Shown here: piece after piece, positions 61,205 through 64,000 of the stretch
Numbering within the stretch: the first letter of the stretch is position 1
Layout of the letters: every line of letters begins with the position of its first letter
Assembly (NCBI GenBank): GCA_946886565.1
Contig: CAMPIX010000011.1
Location: 8,789-72,788, forward strand
Reading direction: 5' to 3'
DNA from: an uncultured Altererythrobacter sp.
Lineage (GTDB): Bacteria; Pseudomonadota; Alphaproteobacteria; Sphingomonadales; Sphingomonadaceae
Length of the DNA: 64,000 bases
Position numbers and translations under genes: made by a program
Notes under the pieces: model-generated
What the model was told of the DNA's origin: nothing
What the model saw: the letters and a program-made list of their open reading frames with translations, nothing else
Database searches by the model: none

Positions 61205-61810
61205 GTGTTCAAGGCTGAGTTGCTCGAACGCGCGGCGCGATTCCGGAGCGCCGATGAGGATCCGACAAGCAATCTGTCGGCATGCCCCGCGCTCGTGCTC
61301 AACGCCGACTACACCCCGCTCTCCTACTACCCGCTCAGTCTGTGGCCGTGGCAGACCGCGATCAAGGCGATCTTCCTCGACCGGGTGGACGTGGTCGCAA
61401 CCTACGAGCGCGAGGTCCATTCGCCCTCGCTCGACATGAAGATCCCGAGCGTGATCGCGCTCAAGCAATACGTGAAGCACGGCGAGTTCCCCGCCTTCAC
61501 CCGCTTCAACGTGTTCCTGCGCGACCGCTTCGCCTGCCAGTATTGCGGCAGCCCGCAGCACCTGACGTTCGACCACGTCGTGCCGCGCCGTCTGGGCGGG
61601 AGGACGACGTGGGAGAACATCGCCACCGCCTGCGCGCCGTGCAACATGAAGAAGGGCGGCCGCACGCCGAAGCAGGCGCACATGCCGTTGGTCAGCCCGA
61701 TCCGCCCGACGAGCTGGCAGTTGCAGGAACGCGGCAAGGCCTTCCCGCCCAACTACTTGCACGAAACCTGGCGCGACTGGCTCTACTGGGACATCGAGCT
61801 GGAGGAGTGA
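61205..61810 (+). CDS. HNH endonuclease
   Basis: 201 residues from GTG 61205, chosen because AGGGAGG lies at 61188-61194. CPALVLNADYTPLSYYPLSLW followed by PWQTAIKAIFLDRVDV is the typical start of this HNH family. The zinc-ribbon/HNH core is CQYCGSPQHLTFDHVVPRR and CAPCNMKKGG, where His and Asn are catalytic. It ends in NYLHETWRDWLYWDIELEE. Such genes are common in alphaproteobacteria with no assigned biological role. The target is unknown. The hairpin at 61821-61839 lies downstream. Confidence 0.9.
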   Translation: MFKAELLERAARFRSADEDPTSNLSACPALVLNADYTPLSYYPLSLWPWQTAIKAIFLDRVDVVATYEREVHSPSLDMKIPSVIALKQYVKHGEFPAFTRFNVFLRDRFACQYCGSPQHLTFDHVVPRRLGGRTTWENIATACAPCNMKKGGRTPKQAHMPLVSPIRPTSWQLQERGKAFPPNYLHETWRDWLYWDIELEE

Positions 61811-61820
61811 GGGCCCCAAT

Positions 61821-61839
61821 CCTCCCCGGCAAGGGGAGG
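61821..61839. repeat. CCTCCCC/GGGGAGG hairpin after the HNH gene
   Basis: CCTCCCC (61821-61827), GGCAA, GGGGAGG (61833-61839). It sits ten bases after the HNH stop and may act as terminator; it is a common dispersed-repeat form. Confidence 0.45.
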
Positions 61840-61923
61840 GGGACCGCCGAGTCACCGCGCCGTTAATCATTCCTTCGCCAGCGCGCTCTATGCCTTGCGC
61901 GGTCTGCGGAGGATCGTCGCACC

Positions 61924-62364
61924 ATGCGTTACACCGAGAATTTTCGCCGGCAGCACGACGCGATACTGGCGAAGGCGGCCGATGTGGCCGAGGCCGCGCG
62001 CACTTTGGCCAACGAGGCCGACGCGGCACAGGCGGCCAACCGGCTCGCCCAGCTCAACGGCATCGTACAGGTCCATCTCGCGGCCGAGGACAAGACGCTC
62101 TACCCGCGCCTGATGGCGTCCTCGGATAGCGAAGCGGCCGAAACCGCCAGCCGCTTCAGCAGTGAAATGGGCGGGTTGGCCGAGGTCTATTTCGCCTTCG
62201 CGGCGAAGTGGCGGACATCGCGGGCCATCCTGACCGATCCCGAGGGGTTCCGCCGCGAAAGCACCGCGATCTTCGCCGCGCTCGCGACACGAATCGAGCG
62301 CGAGAACTCCGAGCTCTATCCGCTGGTGGACGATATCACCGCGCACTCGCAGCGCGCCGCCTGA
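61924..62364 (+). CDS. hemerythrin-domain (HHE) protein
   Basis: 146 residues, predicted four-helix bundle. RRQHDAILAKAADVAEAA gives the first His, IVQVHLAAEDKTLYPRLM the second His and Glu, then the later helices carry FAAKWRTSRAIL and RENSELYPLVDDIT with the last Glu. The pattern fits hemerythrin HHE proteins that bind a di-iron centre and sense oxygen or nitric oxide, though some family His positions are not seen. It converges with kynU. Confidence 0.85.
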   Translation: MRYTENFRRQHDAILAKAADVAEAARTLANEADAAQAANRLAQLNGIVQVHLAAEDKTLYPRLMASSDSEAAETASRFSSEMGGLAEVYFAFAAKWRTSRAILTDPEGFRRESTAIFAALATRIERENSELYPLVDDITAHSQRAA

Positions 62365-62388
62365 CCGCGGGCGGGGCTGCGCACCCCG

Positions 62389-63615
62389 TCACGTCACCGC
62401 CGCGCGTTCCCGGAACTCCTCGCGCCGCCATTCGTCGCGGTCGAGCACTTCGGCGAGGTGCCGCGCAGCCTCGGCCACGTCCTCGAACGAGACATAGGCA
62501 GGCGCGAAGCCGAAGCGGAGGATGTCGGGATCGCGGAAGTCGCCGATAACGCCGCGGGCGATGAGGGCCTGACAGATCGCGTAGGCCTCGGGGTGGCGGA
62601 AGGAGAGCTGGCTGCCGCGGTGTGCGGGGTCCGGCGGGCTCGCGAGGTCGAGATTGACGCTCTGTTCGGCAAGACACCACCGGAAGAATTCGGACAGTTT
62701 GCGCGATTTCTCCGCGAGGCGCCCGATGCCGATTTCAGCGATCAGATCGACGCCGCATTCGAGCGCGGCGAGGCCGAGGATCGGCGGAGTGCCGGCGAGC
62801 AGGCGGTTCATGCCGGCGCCCGGCGCGTAATCGTCGGAAAAGGCGAAGGGGGCGGCGTGGCCCATCCAGCCGGTCAGGGGCTGCTGCATGGCTTGGTGGT
62901 GGCGGCGGGCGGCGTAGGCGAAAGCCGGGGCGCCGGGGCCGCCGTTCAGGTACTTGTAGCCGCAGCCGACCGCGAAGTCCGCCTCGCAGGCGTTCAGGTC
63001 GACCGGGATCGCGCCCGCGCTGTGCGACAGGTCCCACAGCACCAGCGCCCCGGCCGCGTGCGCTGCGCGGGTAAGCGCGGCCATGTCGAACACTTCGCCG
63101 GTCTTGTAGTGGACGTGGGTGAGGAGCAGCAGCGCGACGTCTTGATTCAACGCGTCTGCGATCGCCTCGCGCGGGGCGAGGCGGCGGGTGGCGAGGCCCT
63201 GCGCTTCGAGCCCGGCGATCATGTAGAGGTCGGTCGGGAAGTTGCCGGGTTCGGAGAGGATCGTCTTGCGGCCGGGACGCATCCGGAGCGCGGCGGCGAT
63301 CAGCTTGAACAGGTTCACCGAGGTGCTGTCGGCGGCGATCACCTCGTCCGCCGCGGCGCCGATCAGCGGGGCGATCTTGCCGCCGACGCGCTGCGGCATC
63401 GTGATCCAGTCGGCGCTGTTCCACGAGCGTATCAGCCCCTCGCCCCATTCCTCTCGCACGACTTGCGCGAGTCGCTCGGGCGTCGCCTTCGGGAGAGCGC
63501 CGAGCGAGTTGCCATCGAGGTAGATCACCCCCTCGGGCAGGTCGAACCGCGCGCGGTATTCGCGCAAGGGGTCGGCGGCGTCGAGTTCGTGGGCTTTGGT
63601 GAGCACGTTTTCCAT
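62389..63615 (-). CDS. kynU: kynureninase
   Basis: 408 residues, PLP-dependent. It cleaves kynurenine to anthranilate and alanine. IYLDGNSLGALPKATPERL is the N-terminal signature, LVLWDLSHSAGAIPVDLN has the PLP-binding Asp and His region, and VGCGYKYLNGGPGAPAF has the Lys that forms the Schiff base. ATG 63615 is chosen; a longer frame to 63654 is unsupported. kynA lies upstream on the same strand; the repeat element at 63647-63795 lies between them. Confidence 0.95.
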   Translation of the reverse strand: MENVLTKAHELDAADPLREYRARFDLPEGVIYLDGNSLGALPKATPERLAQVVREEWGEGLIRSWNSADWITMPQRVGGKIAPLIGAAADEVIAADSTSVNLFKLIAAALRMRPGRKTILSEPGNFPTDLYMIAGLEAQGLATRRLAPREAIADALNQDVALLLLTHVHYKTGEVFDMAALTRAAHAAGALVLWDLSHSAGAIPVDLNACEADFAVGCGYKYLNGGPGAPAFAYAARRHHQAMQQPLTGWMGHAAPFAFSDDYAPGAGMNRLLAGTPPILGLAALECGVDLIAEIGIGRLAEKSRKLSEFFRWCLAEQSVNLDLASPPDPAHRGSQLSFRHPEAYAICQALIARGVIGDFRDPDILRFGFAPAYVSFEDVAEAARHLAEVLDRDEWRREEFRERAAVT

Positions 63616-63646
63616 TGTGCTTACCGGACTGGCCGGAATTTTTTGA

Positions 63647-63795
63647 TCACGCAAAGGCGCAAAGGCGCGAAGAGGTTACGCGACACGAAGTGTCGCATTC
63701 CGAATGCAGCGACCGCGAGCAGCAAGCGCTCTAGTTCAATGAAGTGCGGCTTCGCCGCAGGCACAACCTCTTCGCGCCTTTGCGCCTTTGCGTGA
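63647..63795. mobile_element. 149-bp MITE-like element with perfect 31-bp terminal inverted repeats
   Basis: Positions 63647-63677 and 63765-63795 are exact reverse complements over 31 bases (ends read TCACGCAAAGGCGCAAAGG, then GCGAAGAGGTT). The 87-base core holds the hairpin CGACAC-GAA-GTGTCG (63681-63695) and no reading frame. It lies between kynA and kynU. Confidence 0.75.
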
Positions 63796-63805
63796 AAAAC
63801 CCCAT

Positions 63806-64000
63806 TCATATCGCCGTCCGCACGCTCAGCAGTTCGGGGAAGAACGCCTGTTTCAGCACGCCTTCGAGGTAGGGCACGCCCGGAGTGCCGCCGGTGCCCT
63901 TCTTGAAGCCGATGATCCGCTCGACCGTCTTCAGGTGCCCGAAGCGCCAGCGCTGGAAGTGGTATTCGAGGTCGACCAGCTTCTCGGCGAGCTCGTAGAG
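63806..64000 (-). CDS. kynA: tryptophan 2,3-dioxygenase (partial, C-terminus only)
   Basis: The last 64 residues and stop of a minus-strand gene whose start lies beyond the right edge. The text [20 protein letters not shown] followed by [20 protein letters not shown] matches the conserved C-terminal part of tryptophan 2,3-dioxygenase, including the GTGG-S/T segment. It opens the kynurenine pathway; kynU completes anthranilate formation. Its 3' end lies 11 bases from the MITE-like element. Confidence 0.92.
   Translation of the reverse strand, partial: LYELAEKLVDLEYHFQRWRFGHLKTVERIIGFKKGTGGTPGVPYLEGVLKQAFFPELLSVRTAI

Overview
The window reads as a chromosomal segment of a GC-rich alphaproteobacterium, most likely Sphingomonadales and probably Erythrobacteraceae. 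This is an inference from gene content: a CtrA regulator, an HWE-type histidine kinase, a DUF4167 gene beside prfA/prmC, promoters of the TTGACx-N16/17-TAxATG type, and a CcrM-type GANTC site upstream of ctrA. No rRNA, tRNA, CRISPR array, prophage or intact insertion sequence was seen. Nearly all DNA is coding.

Layout. 1-7.1 kb: rpoC (3' end outside the window) and rpoB on the minus strand, with their own promoter and a leader attenuator. 7.1-9.9 kb: a small plus-strand block with a 43-aa exported peptide, a DUF2975 membrane protein, a YozG-type HTH regulator, two related acidic lipoproteins and a membrane protein. 10-11.2 kb: rplJ-rplL on the plus strand with an L10-type leader. The usual rplJL-rpoBC transcription unit is therefore split and divergent. 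11.3-16.2 kb: membrane protein, PagL-like lipid A deacylase, MATE exporter, and groES-groEL with a CIRCE operator. 16.2-23.4 kb: a PCMT/erythromycin-esterase fusion, a DUF305/LVIVD secreted protein, mtnP, a host-attachment family protein, a class A beta-lactamase-like hydrolase lacking the catalytic Glu, and an Ala-rich lipoprotein. 23.6-31.3 kb: polA, a translationally coupled HWE kinase, an MscS channel and a CDC48-type AAA ATPase.

31.3-35.1 kb: a possible small transcript, then scoA, a HAD-like lipoprotein, scoB and a CaiB-family CoA-transferase (acetoacetate/CoA metabolism). 35.1-46.1 kb, mostly minus strand: metK, lnt, DUF4167, prmC, prfA, hisS, then ppa (plus), a BON-MscS channel, pmbA and a small membrane protein. 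46.2-51.8 kb, plus: lptB, rpoN, ctrA, a TauE/SafE permease, trmB and a Gln-rich 50-aa protein. 52-57.8 kb: maeB (minus), mutS and two small membrane proteins. 57.9-64 kb: a hydrophilic stress-like protein, hbd, a PduO adenosyltransferase, a twin-TM protein and gluQRS (all minus), then an HNH nuclease and a hemerythrin protein (plus), then kynU and the 3' end of kynA (minus).

Functional themes are core information processing (RNA polymerase, L10/L12, PolA, MutS, HisRS, RF1 and its methylase, TrmB, GluQRS), envelope biogenesis (Lnt, LptB, lipid A deacylase, lipoproteins), cell-cycle control (CtrA), and C4/ketone-body and tryptophan catabolism. The observations most worth following are the uncoupled rpoBC/rplJL, the compositional break inside hisS, a perfect 31-bp-TIR element between kynA and kynU, TGC-rich palindromes shared by scoA and hbd, duplicated GGAAC promoters before twin lipoproteins, and a terminated minus-strand transcript candidate upstream of scoA. 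I did not find a clearly novel multi-gene defence or biosynthetic system.
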